Counted from the stretch's first letter, positions 39,193 to 48,532 are shown. The stretch is DNA of 64,000 nt from Massilia phyllostachyos (GCF_021044825.1 NZ_JAJNOC010000001.1:1178001-1242000); one strand, 5' to 3'. Numbers and translations: made by a program. The notes: generated by a model not told the origin, from the sequence alone.

Positions 39193-39815
39193 CCTTACTT
39201 GAAATCATGCGCTCGGCGAGCGTCATTCCCGTCATCGCCATCGACGATCCCGCACACGCTGTCCCGCTGGCCAAGGCGCTCGTCGCCGGCGGCATCCGCG
39301 TGCTGGAAGTCACGCTGCGCACCGAGCACGGCCTGCAGGCGATCCGCGACATGAGCGGCGTCGAAGGCGCGATAGTCGGCGTCGGCACGCTGACCCAGCC
39401 GCACGAATTCGACGCGGCGCGCGACGCCGGCGCCGTGTTCGGCGTCTCGCCTGGCCTGACCGCCACCATGATCGAGGCGGCCAAGAAAAGCGGCCTGCCG
39501 CTGCTGCCGGGCGTGATGACCCCGTCCGAAGTGATGGCCGCGCGCGAGCACGGCTTCAAGCAGCTGAAACTGTTCCCGGCGGTGCCGGCGGGCGGCGTCG
39601 GCATGCTCAATGCCATCGGCGGCCCGCTGCCTGACGTGACCTTCTGCCCGACCGGCGGCATCTCGATCGAGACCGCACCCAAGTTCCTGGCCTGCAAGAA
39701 CGTGGCCTGCGTGGGCGGCTCCTGGCTCACGCCGAAGGACCTGATCGCCGCCGGCGACTGGGCCGGCATCACCGAACTGGCGAAAGCGGCTAGCGCGCTG
39801 CGTGCCGCCGCATAA
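39189..39815 (+). CDS. eda: KDPG aldolase
   Basis: A 208-residue class I aldolase cleaving KDPG to pyruvate and glyceraldehyde-3-P. Catalytic E40 is in RVLEVTLRT and Schiff-base K127 in QLKLFPA; the phosphate-binding segment is PTGGIS. It is translationally coupled to edd. The frame of the next gene may overlap its last 14 bases. Confidence 0.96.
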
Positions 39816-40383
39816 GCATCTCCCGCAACGGTCCCGTTCCCGTCCCCTGACGGAGAACGAGATCGCGATGGCGTCGCTGCTGTTCGGCGACGCCATCGAC
39901 TACCGGCGCGTCCGCATCCACGGGCGCCGCTACATGCCTTTCCAGCCGAAGAACTGCTGCATGACGCCGAACGGCAGCATGTACTTCCACCGTTCCTGTT
40001 TCCTCCCCGACTACACGCGCGCGGACCCCGGCGCGATCCACTGGTTCATGCACGAGATGGTGCACGTGTGGCAGCACCAGCTGGGCTATCCGGTGCGGCT
40101 GCGCGGCGCAGTGCGCATTGGCCTTCCTTACGGCTACACGCTGCGCGAAGACGCGACGCTGGCCGACTACAATATGGAGGCGCAGGGCGACCTGCTGGCT
40201 GATTATTTCGTGCTGAAGTTTCTGAAGAAGCCCGGCGCCATGCGCCAGGGACGCTACCGCGACAGCCTGGCGCTGTACGAGCGGGTGCTGGCTTCCTTCC
40301 TGGCCGATCCCCTTGACCCGCGCAACCTGCACCGCGGACTGGCGCGCTGGCTGGTGCGCCGCGGCGGCAGGTTCTTGCGGTAG
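39802..40383 (+). CDS. Vgr-related HExxH metallopeptidase-like protein
   Basis: 193 residues if read from GTG at 39802, or shorter from ATG at 39868. The family start LTENEIAMASLLFGDAIDY begins before that ATG, so the GTG or a nearby start is more likely. The protein matches proteins annotated as Vgr-related: VRIHGRRYMPFQPKNCCM, then HEMVH (84-88) followed by VWQHQ and a downstream Glu in YNMEAQGD (E126), the layout of a zinc-dependent gluzincin-like site. No signal peptide is seen. Some relatives are tied to type VI secretion, but no secretion gene is nearby. It overlaps the end of eda and lies 11 bases before the next gene. Confidence 0.65.
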   Translation: MPPHKHLPQRSRSRPLTENEIAMASLLFGDAIDYRRVRIHGRRYMPFQPKNCCMTPNGSMYFHRSCFLPDYTRADPGAIHWFMHEMVHVWQHQLGYPVRLRGAVRIGLPYGYTLREDATLADYNMEAQGDLLADYFVLKFLKKPGAMRQGRYRDSLALYERVLASFLADPLDPRNLHRGLARWLVRRGGRFLR

Positions 40384-40394
40384 GCGCGCGATTC

Positions 40395-42116
40395 GTGGGC
40401 CAGCTTCTTTCCATCCTGTTCCAGTTCCTGCGGCGCAACCTGCTCATGTTTGCGCTGATCGTGCTCGTCCTGGCCGCGGCGCCATGGGTCCAGCGCGAAT
40501 GGGGGCATATCCAGCGAATCGTCGGGGAGCTGCCGGCGCTGCGCGAGTCGGTGCAGGTGGTGAGCGAAAACCAGGCTGCGCTGGCGGACGACGTTGCCCG
40601 CCGCATAGGCCAACTGTCGGGCGCATCGATCGGGGGGCTCGATGGCGAAATCCGCCGCCTCGATGCCGAGATCGCGGCGCTGCGGCAGGAGGCCGCCGGT
40701 GAAGGCATCCTGTCCGCGGCAGTGGCGGGCAAGGACGCGCTGGCGGCGCGCCTGCAACAGCAGGCCATGCGCGAGCTGCGCATCGAAACCCGCCGCCAGG
40801 CGCGTGAGCACCTCGCTACCGTGCGCGCCTACGCCGTGGTCATGCTGGACCGCCGGGCTGCCTACGCCCGGCTCGAGCAACTGCGGCTGGCGCATGTGAG
40901 CGCCTATCAGGCCTATCTGCGCGCGCACAGGGAAGCGGTGCGGTTTCGGGCGGATGCGGGCTGGCTTGCGCGCATTCCCGGTACCCCGCATTACCAGCAA
41001 CTGAAGCAGCGCGAGGAAGCAGCGAGCCGGCTGCTGGCCGCGAATAACCAGGCGCACCGTGACTTCCTCGCGCAGCGCACGATCGTCGAGCGGCTGCCGG
41101 CGCCCGGTTCCGCCGCCGTCTTCCGGGTCGATGCGCAGCGGCTCGCAGACACCACCGCCGCGCTGCGCGCGCAATTGGCGCAGGCCGAACACCTGGCCCG
41201 CCACAATCGACTCTGGCAGGCCTACCAGGCCGTCCTTCCCGTACTGCCTGCGGCACTCGGCGTACTGGCCGGGTGGTGGCTGCTTCCCGCGGCGCTGCGC
41301 ACGCTGTTCTACTTCGTGCTGGCGCCATTGGCTGCACGCAGGCCGCCGATCGTGATCGATGCGCGCGTTCGTCATGCTTCGTCTTTGCCGCCGGAGCAGC
41401 CGGATGCCGACCACGCCCTCATCTCGGCCGTGTCGCGGCGCGTGATCCTGGCGCCGGGCGACGAGATGCTGATCCGCCCCGCATATTGTCAAAGCATTCC
41501 CGTGGGCGTTGGCGCCAACACGAAGCTGCTGTTCGACTGGCGCCATCCCCTGACCAGCATCGCCGCCCACCTGTGGATGCTCACGCGCCTGCGCACCAGC
41601 ACGGTCGCGCAGGTCGTCGTGTCGTCGACATCGGACCCGCTCGACGACGTCGCCCTGGTCGAGATCCCGGCGGGGGAGGCGCTGGTGCTGCAGCCGCGCG
41701 CCCTGGTCGGCGTGATATGCAAGGCGGAAGCCGCACCGGCGATCCGCAGCCACTGGCGCATTGGCACCCTGCATGCCTGGCTCACGCTGCAGCTGCGCTA
41801 CCTGGCGTTCGAGGGACCTGCGACCCTGATCGTGCGAGGATGCCGCGGCGTGCGGATGGAACGCGCAGCGGCCGGACGCACGATCGGCCAGGACGCGACG
41901 CTGGGTTTCAGCGCCCACGCGCGCTACGCCACCGTGCGCGCCGAACCGTTCTTGCCCTACCTGCGCGGCAGGCAGCCGCTGTTCCACGACAGCTTCGAAG
42001 GAAGCACGGCCTGGTTCCTGTACGAGGAAGTGCCGCGCAATGCCCAGGCCAGCCGCCGCCGAAGCAACCCGCTCGAGGTACTGTTGGACGCTGGTCTGAA
42101 GGCATTCGGCATCTAG
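40395..42116 (+). CDS. Large coiled-coil membrane protein, possibly AIM24-like C-terminus
   Basis: 573 residues from a GTG start. One transmembrane segment is at about 14-31, a long heptad-rich helical region at about 50-265, a second hydrophobic hairpin at about 278-318 (LPVLPAALGVLAGWWLLP) and a beta-rich C-terminal domain of about 240 residues (VILAPGDEMLIRPAYCQS ... GEALVLQPRALVG). The latter faintly resembles AIM24/TIGR00266-type domains; I am not sure. No enzyme motif is seen. It follows the Vgr-related gene by 11 bases, suggesting a joint envelope role. Confidence 0.6.
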   Translation: MGQLLSILFQFLRRNLLMFALIVLVLAAAPWVQREWGHIQRIVGELPALRESVQVVSENQAALADDVARRIGQLSGASIGGLDGEIRRLDAEIAALRQEAAGEGILSAAVAGKDALAARLQQQAMRELRIETRRQAREHLATVRAYAVVMLDRRAAYARLEQLRLAHVSAYQAYLRAHREAVRFRADAGWLARIPGTPHYQQLKQREEAASRLLAANNQAHRDFLAQRTIVERLPAPGSAAVFRVDAQRLADTTAALRAQLAQAEHLARHNRLWQAYQAVLPVLPAALGVLAGWWLLPAALRTLFYFVLAPLAARRPPIVIDARVRHASSLPPEQPDADHALISAVSRRVILAPGDEMLIRPAYCQSIPVGVGANTKLLFDWRHPLTSIAAHLWMLTRLRTSTVAQVVVSSTSDPLDDVALVEIPAGEALVLQPRALVGVICKAEAAPAIRSHWRIGTLHAWLTLQLRYLAFEGPATLIVRGCRGVRMERAAAGRTIGQDATLGFSAHARYATVRAEPFLPYLRGRQPLFHDSFEGSTAWFLYEEVPRNAQASRRRSNPLEVLLDAGLKAFGI

Positions 42117-42245
42117 CCATCGCCTTGTAGCGCCACTCATGGAAATTCAATATGATAGGCAGCTAGTCATGCTCGTCCGAGCGCGCCGGACGGCTTCACC
42201 CAGCTTGCATGGGTGCCTATGTGCGACGACCCCAGGAGTAGTCCG

Positions 42246-42821
42246 ATGCGCCTTGCCCATGCCGTCCTGATTGCCGCCAGCCTGCTGTGCAGCGCGCCTG
42301 CATTGTCCCAATCCTCCCAGGCGCCAGCCGAACGCATCGCCGCCCAGCGCGACGCCATGGCCCGTTTCGCCGCACTCGACGGCACCTGGCGCGGCCAGGC
42401 GACCATGACCCTGCCGAACGGCCAGAAGCACGAGATCACGCAGACCGAAAGGGTCGGCGGCTTCCTCGACGGCGCGCTCAAGATGGTGGAAGGGCGCGGC
42501 TACGAGGCCGACGGCAAGCTGGCCTTCAATGCGCTCGGCGTCATCACCTATGATCCGGCCACGAAGGCCTACAGCATGCAATCGACCGCCCAGGGCTATA
42601 CGGGGAATTTCGTCTTGAGCCCGATCCCGGACGGTTTCGCCTGGGAGATTCCCGCCGGCCCGATGACGATCAAGTACACGGCCACCGTGAAGGACGGTGT
42701 CTGGCACGAAGTGGGTGACCGCATCATGCCCGGCAAGGAGCCGGTGCGCTTCTTCGACATGACGCTCAGGCGCATCGGTTCCACCACCTGGCCGGCCGGT
42801 GACCCGGTCCCGGCGAAGTAA
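42246..42821 (+). CDS. Exported DUF1579-like protein
   Basis: 191 residues from the ATG at 42246, which has CCCAGGAGTAG before it. A signal peptide covers about 1-20 (LAHAVLIAASLLCSAPALS). The mature part has a lipocalin-like pattern (FAALDGTWRGQATMTL, TYDPATKAYSMQS, MTIKYTATVKDGVW) similar to DUF1579/THAP4-like beta-barrels. Periplasmic location is likely; the ligand is unknown. It is the first of three close plus-strand genes. Confidence 0.7.
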   Translation: MRLAHAVLIAASLLCSAPALSQSSQAPAERIAAQRDAMARFAALDGTWRGQATMTLPNGQKHEITQTERVGGFLDGALKMVEGRGYEADGKLAFNALGVITYDPATKAYSMQSTAQGYTGNFVLSPIPDGFAWEIPAGPMTIKYTATVKDGVWHEVGDRIMPGKEPVRFFDMTLRRIGSTTWPAGDPVPAK

Positions 42822-42847
42822 GGCTTCATTTCACTGAAAGGCATTCC

Positions 42848-43351
42848 ATGACGCAGTCGAACATCATCATGCTCGCGATGGCGCCCCTCATCATGTGGCG
42901 CGTCTACAAGCGGGTCCAGCGCCTGACTGTGCGCCAGCAATCGCGCATGTGGCGCCATTGGTTCGGCGTCATCTTCCTGCCGCTTGCGCTGCTCACGATG
43001 GGTGCTTTCCTGCTCACGCATCCGCCTGCGCTGGCGAGTCTGTTGTTCGGCACGACCACAGGCGGCCTGCTGGGCTGGCATGCCTTGCGCCGCACGGGAT
43101 TCGAACGTGTCGGCGAGGACTACTTCTACACGCCGTACGCGCCGATCGGCATGGTGGTGGCGATGATCTTCATCGTCCGCGTCCTGTACCGCGTTTATGA
43201 AATGTTCACGCTCGGAGCGGGGCAGGTGCCGTCGTTCGGCAGCAGCCCGCTCACGATGGGGATCATGGGCGTAGTGGCAGGCTATTACCTGGTGTATGCG
43301 TCGGGGCTGCTGCGCTGGCGTCTCGCGGGAGCACGCGACGGCGCCAAATGA
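42848..43351 (+). CDS. Small membrane protein, DUF1453/CcdC-like
   Basis: 167 residues with about four transmembrane helices (near 5-20, 43-62, 97-113, 131-152). The conserved-looking segment LRRTGFERVGEDYFYTPYAPIGM between helices resembles DUF1453 proteins, a small family of integral membrane proteins without assigned function. It is 26 bases after the exported-protein gene, and its stop overlaps the next start (ATGA). Confidence 0.7.
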   Translation: MTQSNIIMLAMAPLIMWRVYKRVQRLTVRQQSRMWRHWFGVIFLPLALLTMGAFLLTHPPALASLLFGTTTGGLLGWHALRRTGFERVGEDYFYTPYAPIGMVVAMIFIVRVLYRVYEMFTLGAGQVPSFGSSPLTMGIMGVVAGYYLVYASGLLRWRLAGARDGAK

Positions 43352-43896
43352 AGGCTGCTGTTGCCGGCTTCGCCGTCGCCAGTGCCGCATGTCTCGCGAC
43401 GGCTGGCGCGTCGGCATGCCAGCCGCTGCCTTCCTCGGCCTACGGGGAATCCCTGACGAAGGTAAAGTCGCGGTTCGACGGCGCGCGCTTTGTCGTGCTG
43501 GCCGAGCTTACCCGTGTCGAGGAGGTGATGGTCCCCGCCGGCGATGGGGATTTCAGGATCGAGGTGGAGCGCGCGACCTTCCGGGTGCAGCAGGCGTTCA
43601 AGGGCGAGCTGGCGAAGGGCGCGGCTTTTCACGTCGATTCCGGCGTCACCGCCTGCGGCCGCGGCGTACGGCATGGCCAATGGGTGTCGTTCAGCCCTGG
43701 CAAGCCAACTCGACCCCGCGCCGCGCCGCCGGAGCGCTGGCTCATCTATTACACACCGTGGCCGGCAGTGCCTGGGCAGCGGGAACCGATCTTCGAGATC
43801 GATGATTCAACGAACTCGCAACCGGCACAGTGGGCCGCCTATGACCTGGAGATGCTCGGAAAGCACGCGAAGGGGTGGCGCACTGCTGGCCGGTAA
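43348..43896 (+). CDS. Exported hypothetical protein
   Basis: 182 residues with a signal peptide (about 1-23) ending near ASAC. The mature domain has paired Cys residues (ACQPLP, VTACGRG) and a beta-rich pattern (VEVERATFRVQQAFKGELAKG) like the small lipoprotein or exported domains that occur before metalloproteinase-type TIMP folds, but assignment is uncertain. It is coupled to the preceding membrane protein gene and converges with the DUF4034-like gene. Confidence 0.65.
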   Translation: MKAAVAGFAVASAACLATAGASACQPLPSSAYGESLTKVKSRFDGARFVVLAELTRVEEVMVPAGDGDFRIEVERATFRVQQAFKGELAKGAAFHVDSGVTACGRGVRHGQWVSFSPGKPTRPRAAPPERWLIYYTPWPAVPGQREPIFEIDDSTNSQPAQWAAYDLEMLGKHAKGWRTAGR

Positions 43897-43922
43897 GCGC
43901 ACCTGCTTGACGCCATGAAACG

Positions 43923-44957
43923 CTACAGCTGCGTACCCCAGCGGCGGCAGGCTTCCACATTGCGTTCCGGGTTCTCTCCCCACTCCTTCAACACGATCTT
44001 CGTCCCGACCTGGCCGTAGACTTTCAGGAAAGTCGGTTTGTCCTTGGCAAGGCATGCCATGTAGGCGTAGCGATTGAGGCGCGTGGGACTGTTCGGGTAG
44101 CGCGCGAACATGTCCTCGTAGCCCTGTTTCATCTTGTTCCAGTCCGCGAGGCTGTTCTCGAACAGCGTGTGTCCGAACTGGCCGTCGACAGCGTACGAGT
44201 ACAGACGGGCATACATGCCCATGCCGTAGCGCGCCCGGGTTTCCTCGGTCGTCTTGCGGATGAAGTCGTCGAGTACCTTGGCGTCGCCTCCCCATTTGGG
44301 AAGCAGGCTGATCACGATCTCGAAATACAAGGTGATGTCATCGGGATTGCGCTGCAGCCCCTCCCGTGCAATCGCGGATAATTGCTCGACATTCCAGCCC
44401 AGCGCCGTACCGGCCCGCAGGAGGAGCAGGTGCGCATGGCTGTCGGTCAGCGCGACGTCGGCATGCGTGCGCAGGTAATCCACGGCGCGGCGCAGGTAGG
44501 CATAAAATTCCTTGAGGGCTTCCGGCGGCACCTTGCTGATATAGCCGCCGCCGCGATACGACCAGCCGTGCTTCATCAACGCCTCTGCATGCAGGATATG
44601 CGCAAGGGCCGACTTCGGATACTCCTGCGCCCAATGGAGCGTCAGTGCGTCCACCTCCTTCAGATATGACTCGACGTTCCTGACGTTGTTGCCGAACACC
44701 TGCGTGAGGCCAGTGCGGAACAGGTCGAGCTGCAATGTGCCGTCCGGTTCGAAACGGTTCGGCTGGCGGTACAAGGCATTCTGCCTTTCCAGTTCGGCAA
44801 AGTCGCCCCACCAGAAGCTTTCGGCAGCGGCCTTGGTGATGGGCGCGTTCGGGGCCGGTTCGGCCGCCCACACGACATCCGGCAATGCGACGAGCGAGAG
44901 CGCGGCGGCGACCGACAGGTTGAGCATGAGGTAAGGCACGGACATGCTGCGTTTCAT
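43923..44957 (-). CDS. Exported DUF4034-like protein
   Basis: 344 residues with an N-terminal signal (about 1-32, cleaved after VVWAA). The helical repeat-like sequence includes ARLYSYAVDGQFGHTLFEN and FARYPNSPTRLNRYAYMACLAKD, which match the general pattern of DUF4034 proteins (tetratricopeptide-like). No catalytic motif is present. Its ATG overlaps the stop of the upstream gene (ATGA). Confidence 0.7.
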   Translation of the reverse strand: MKRSMSVPYLMLNLSVAAALSLVALPDVVWAAEPAPNAPITKAAAESFWWGDFAELERQNALYRQPNRFEPDGTLQLDLFRTGLTQVFGNNVRNVESYLKEVDALTLHWAQEYPKSALAHILHAEALMKHGWSYRGGGYISKVPPEALKEFYAYLRRAVDYLRTHADVALTDSHAHLLLLRAGTALGWNVEQLSAIAREGLQRNPDDITLYFEIVISLLPKWGGDAKVLDDFIRKTTEETRARYGMGMYARLYSYAVDGQFGHTLFENSLADWNKMKQGYEDMFARYPNSPTRLNRYAYMACLAKDKPTFLKVYGQVGTKIVLKEWGENPERNVEACRRWGTQL

Positions 44958-46159
44958 GGCGTTTTTCCTCCCGTCTTTTTCGGGGCTGCGGAAGCTGCCG
45001 GATCCAGGCTCCAGTTCATGTTGAACACCTCGGGCAGGCGAGCGCCTGGGCTGGCGCTGCCCTGCAGCGCAAACTGCACCGACGCGGCGTCAAAGGTGTT
45101 TTCGAACACCACCGGCCGCATGCCCCGGATGCCGCGCACCGTGATCTCGCGTGCGGTGACGCTAGCCCTGAGCGGCTTGCCCGCGGCATCGAGTTCGCGG
45201 GTGACCGTGGTGGAGCCGGTGACGTCGAAGCGTTGCGCCAGGCTGGGGTAGGCGGGCGACGCTCGCGCATCCGGCGGCGTAACATCGCTTCCCGGAGGGT
45301 CGAAGGCATTGCCGAAACGGTCGGTGGCGGTCATCAGGGTGCCGTAGCGGAATGCATTCAGCACAGCTGCCGGCGCGGCGCCCTGCGCCAGGCTGGCGCG
45401 CAGCCACCATTGCTGCAGGATGCAACGGTCTTCGAAACCAAGCTTGCCATAGGCTTCGCCTTCGGCCAACAGGCTCGCGGCCAGGACGGGAGGCAGGGGC
45501 AGCACCCGTGCGCCGCCGCTGCGGAGCCGGTCGATCGCCTCGGCGGCGGCATCCTGTGGCAAGGGAAGCGGCCACGCCAGCGCCACGGCGCGCGGCTTGC
45601 CCCAGCGTTCCAGCAACTGGCGTTCGGTGGCGAGGACGGCCGGGCGGAATGCGGGCGGCATGGCCTGGATGCGCCTGATCCGGCTGGCATAGTCCTGGAA
45701 GCGCGAGTCGCCCTCCATCCGGCATGCTTGCGGCGATGCCTTCAGCACCGACAGGGTCGCTTCTTCATAGCGGGCATCGCCGGTGTCGAGATGCCACAGG
45801 GCCAGTTCGTTGAGCAGGCGGGCGAAGACGGCCGCATACAGGTAGTTTGGATCGCGCACTTCGCCGGGCCTGGCTCCCGCACGCTTTTCTTCGTCCAGCC
45901 AGGCCGGCAAGAGCCGGCCGATGCGCTCCAGGTGCGCGGCGCCGATGTCCTCGGCCTCCTTGCGCAGCGCAGGGTCGAGCGCCGCGTCTTTCGGCAGCGC
46001 GAAGGTGCGGGCCAGTTCCCTTTTCAGCGAGGCAACCATTGCCGCATCCTGTTCGCCGGCAGGGGGCGCCGGCGCAGACAACGCTGGAAGCGCCATGCAC
46101 ATCATGAAGCACCCGGCAAGCGCCACCGCGGTCAATGTGCGCAAACTGGATACCGTCAT
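44954..46159 (-). CDS. Exported hypothetical protein with TonB-C-like end
   Basis: 401 residues. A signal peptide at about 1-29 is followed by a helical middle region of about 250 residues. The last 100 residues (VTRELDAAGKPLRASVTARE ... VFENTFDAASVQFAL) look like the beta-alpha-beta domain found at the C-terminus of TonB-like proteins. The start is well supported by GGAGGTGAC directly before the ATG. It is coupled to the DUF4034-like gene; the two probably act together in the periplasm. Function not recognised. Confidence 0.65.
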   Translation of the reverse strand: MTVSSLRTLTAVALAGCFMMCMALPALSAPAPPAGEQDAAMVASLKRELARTFALPKDAALDPALRKEAEDIGAAHLERIGRLLPAWLDEEKRAGARPGEVRDPNYLYAAVFARLLNELALWHLDTGDARYEEATLSVLKASPQACRMEGDSRFQDYASRIRRIQAMPPAFRPAVLATERQLLERWGKPRAVALAWPLPLPQDAAAEAIDRLRSGGARVLPLPPVLAASLLAEGEAYGKLGFEDRCILQQWWLRASLAQGAAPAAVLNAFRYGTLMTATDRFGNAFDPPGSDVTPPDARASPAYPSLAQRFDVTGSTTVTRELDAAGKPLRASVTAREITVRGIRGMRPVVFENTFDAASVQFALQGSASPGARLPEVFNMNWSLDPAASAAPKKTGGKTP

Positions 46160-46246
46160 GTCACCTCCGGAAGGGCGAAGCGTGAATCGATGAGATCAGC
46201 GTACCATCGGCGAAACGCCGCACTGCTGAGCATATCCTGATGGATT

Positions 46247-46570
46247 TCAAAGAGCCAGCCGTATTTTTCTGCTGGCGGCCCGCTGCATGGCCAGGTCGAG
46301 CAGGGCCGTGCCCAGTCCGAGTCCCTCGTATCCCGGGCTGACGAACAGCGCCCAGATCGAGGCATGCGCACGGTCGGCATAACTGAACCGGGCGACCTTC
46401 CCGTCGACCTCCGCAACCCAGCCGCGTCCATCCTTGTCAAGATAGTCCTTATACATCTGCACGGTCACGCGTGCCGGATCGGACAGCACGTTCTCGGTAA
46501 CCGACAGCCTGATCGCCGACATCGCGGGGATGTCGGCGCTGCGGGCGCGCCGCAGCCGCACCTCACTCAT
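46247..46570 (-). CDS. Truncated GNAT-family acetyltransferase
   Basis: 107 residues matching the N-terminal two-thirds of a GNAT domain: start RLRRARSADIPAMSAIR, beta-strand WALFVSPGYEGLGLGTALLD with the acetyl-CoA pyrophosphate loop GLGLGT. The usual last 35-45 residues with the final strands are missing, and no other frame restores them. It may be a remnant or a minimal protein. It overlaps the end of the ABC permease gene by 8 bases. Confidence 0.6.
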   Translation of the reverse strand: MSEVRLRRARSADIPAMSAIRLSVTENVLSDPARVTVQMYKDYLDKDGRGWVAEVDGKVARFSYADRAHASIWALFVSPGYEGLGLGTALLDLAMQRAASRKIRLAL

Positions 46571-47786
46571 ACCGCAGGCAATCCACCGGCAGCAGGCGCG
46601 ACGCCCGGCGCGCCGGATAGAAGCCGAAGAACACCCCCACCGCCGTCGCGAAGCCGCACGCCACCAGCACGGCCTGGAAGGTCAGATACACGTCGAACTT
46701 GCCGGTCGCCGTGATCGCCGCCGCACCGCCCATCGCGATCGCCACGCCGATCAGCCCGCCCGCCACGCAGATCACCACCGACTCGGCCAGGAACTGCAGC
46801 AGCACGTGCCTTGGCCGCGCGCCGATCGCCATGCGGATGCCGATCTCGCGGGTCCGTTCCGTCACCGACACCAGCATGATGTTCATGATGCCGATGCCGC
46901 CGACCACCAGCGAGATCGCGCCGATCAGGCCGAGCAGCAGGGCCACGCCCGCGCTGATCTTGTTGGCCGTCTCCGCAAACGAGGCCATGTTCTGCACCCG
47001 GAAATCGTCCGGGTCCTCGAGGCGGATGCGGTGGCGGTTGCGCAGCGTGTCCTTGATGTCCTCGATCGCATCGTTCAGGGCCATGTCGGGCCGGCCCTGG
47101 GCCGCGATGTAGTGCACGTTCTGCGGGAAGGGCGAGCGGATCAGGTTCGAGCTGGCCGCCGTGATCGGCACCAGCACCAGCTCCGCGATGTCGGAGCCGT
47201 CGATCTGCTTGCCTTCGCCGGCCAGCACGCCGATCACCTGGAAGGCGACGTTCTCGATGCGCAGGTAGCGGCCCAGCGGGTCGGTCTTGTAGAAGAACTG
47301 GTCCGCCACCTTCTGTCCGATCACGACCATGCGCGCCGCCGAGCGCACGTCGGCCTCGCTGAACAGGTTGCCCTGGTCGAGCTTCCAGTTGCGGATCTTG
47401 AACATGGCCGGGGTCACGCCGAGCACCTGGCTGCTCGAACTCTCGTTGCCGGCGCTGAGCTTGAAGCTTCCCTGCAGCGCGGGCGCCGCGCCGGTCAGGC
47501 TGGGCAGTTCGTTCAGCGCCTGCGCGTCCGAACTGGAAATCGAGGCCACCGAGCCGGTGCGGGCGCGCTGCGCCGCGGTGCGGTCGCCGCCCGGGAAGAC
47601 ATAGACCATATTGGTGCCGAGCGCCTGCAGCTCCTTGCCGATGAAGCGCTGCATGCTGTCGCCGATCGCCAGCAGCAGCACCACCGAGGCGATGCCGATG
47701 ATGATGCCCAACATCGTCAAGGCAGTGCGCAGGCGGTTCGCCGCCATCGAGCGGAACGACTCGATCAGGATCTGGATGAAGTTCAT
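46563..47786 (-). CDS. MacB-like ABC transporter permease
   Basis: 407 residues. Transmembrane segment 1 (about 21-43, TALTMLGIIIGIASVVLLLA) precedes a MacB periplasmic domain (about 50-270) and three more helices in the FtsX domain (GVALLLGLIGAISLVVGGIG, REIGIRMAIGARPRHVL, VGVFFGFYPARRASRL). The nucleotide-binding subunit is a separate gene overlapping upstream, as in MacB-type systems split into two polypeptides. With the adaptor it should export peptides, macrolides or siderophores; the cargo is unknown. Confidence 0.92.
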   Translation of the reverse strand: MNFIQILIESFRSMAANRLRTALTMLGIIIGIASVVLLLAIGDSMQRFIGKELQALGTNMVYVFPGGDRTAAQRARTGSVASISSSDAQALNELPSLTGAAPALQGSFKLSAGNESSSSQVLGVTPAMFKIRNWKLDQGNLFSEADVRSAARMVVIGQKVADQFFYKTDPLGRYLRIENVAFQVIGVLAGEGKQIDGSDIAELVLVPITAASSNLIRSPFPQNVHYIAAQGRPDMALNDAIEDIKDTLRNRHRIRLEDPDDFRVQNMASFAETANKISAGVALLLGLIGAISLVVGGIGIMNIMLVSVTERTREIGIRMAIGARPRHVLLQFLAESVVICVAGGLIGVAIAMGGAAAITATGKFDVYLTFQAVLVACGFATAVGVFFGFYPARRASRLLPVDCLRYE

Positions 47787-48532
47787 GCCGGCACCTCAGG
47801 AGAAGGGAGATGCGGACTCGCCGCGAGCTGGCGCAGGCCCTCTGCAGCGGGGCCGTCGTACAGCACCCGTCCATCCTTCAGGCGCACCAGGCGCTGGCTG
47901 TAGGCGGCGACGTCGGCTTCGTGGGTGACGAGGACGATGGTGATGCCGCGCTCCTTGTTCAGCTGGCGGAAGCTGTTCATGATGTCGTCGCTGGTTTGCG
48001 TGTCGAGGTTGCCGGTCGGTTCGTCGGCCAGCAACATCGGCGGGTCGGTGGCCAGGGCCCGGGCGATCGCGACGCGCTGCTGCTGGCCGCCCGAGAGCTG
48101 GCTCGGCGTGCGCTTGGCCAGGCCTGCGAGACCCACGCGCTCGAGTTCCACCAGCGCGCGCGCATGCGCCTTGCCGCGGCTCGAGCCGGCGTAGATCAGC
48201 GGCAGCGCCACGTTCTCGGCCACGCTCATGCGCTTGATGAGGTTAAAACTCTGGAACACGAAGCCGATGCTGCGGTTGCGGATGTCGGCCAGCTGGGCGC
48301 GCGACAGCGAGCGGGTGTCGGTGCCGTCGAGCAGGTAGGTGCCGCCGGTGGCCTGGTCGAGGCAGCCGAGGATGTTCATCAGGGTCGACTTGCCGGAACC
48401 CGACTGGCCCATGATGGAGACGAAGTCGCCGCGCGCCACCTGCAGGTCGATCCCGTGCAGGACACGGGTCTCGACGCTGCCACTCATGTAGGTCTTGGTG
48501 ACGCCGCGGATATCGATCAGGGGAGTGCTCAT
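47783..48532 (-). CDS. MacB/LolD-type ABC ATP-binding protein
   Basis: 249 residues. Walker A is GQSGSGKST (about 40-48), Q-loop FVFQSFNLI, signature LSGGQQQRVAIARAL, Walker B LLADEPTGNLD and the H-loop VTHEAD. The ATG at 48532 shares bases with the adaptor stop (TGATG); a TTG one codon earlier is less likely. It pairs with the downstream permease, which it overlaps by four bases. Confidence 0.95.
   Translation of the reverse strand: MSTPLIDIRGVTKTYMSGSVETRVLHGIDLQVARGDFVSIMGQSGSGKSTLMNILGCLDQATGGTYLLDGTDTRSLSRAQLADIRNRSIGFVFQSFNLIKRMSVAENVALPLIYAGSSRGKAHARALVELERVGLAGLAKRTPSQLSGGQQQRVAIARALATDPPMLLADEPTGNLDTQTSDDIMNSFRQLNKERGITIVLVTHEADVAAYSQRLVRLKDGRVLYDGPAAEGLRQLAASPHLPSPEVPA

Noticed and set aside
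39802..40383. Type VI secretion function for the Vgr-related protein
   Set aside because: The name comes from annotation habit only; there is no VgrG fold, and no secretion genes are nearby.
46156..46440. Alternative frame as the missing end of the GNAT protein
   Set aside because: The translated sequence (around WLFEIHQDML) lacks the final GNAT strands, so a simple frameshift does not explain the truncation.
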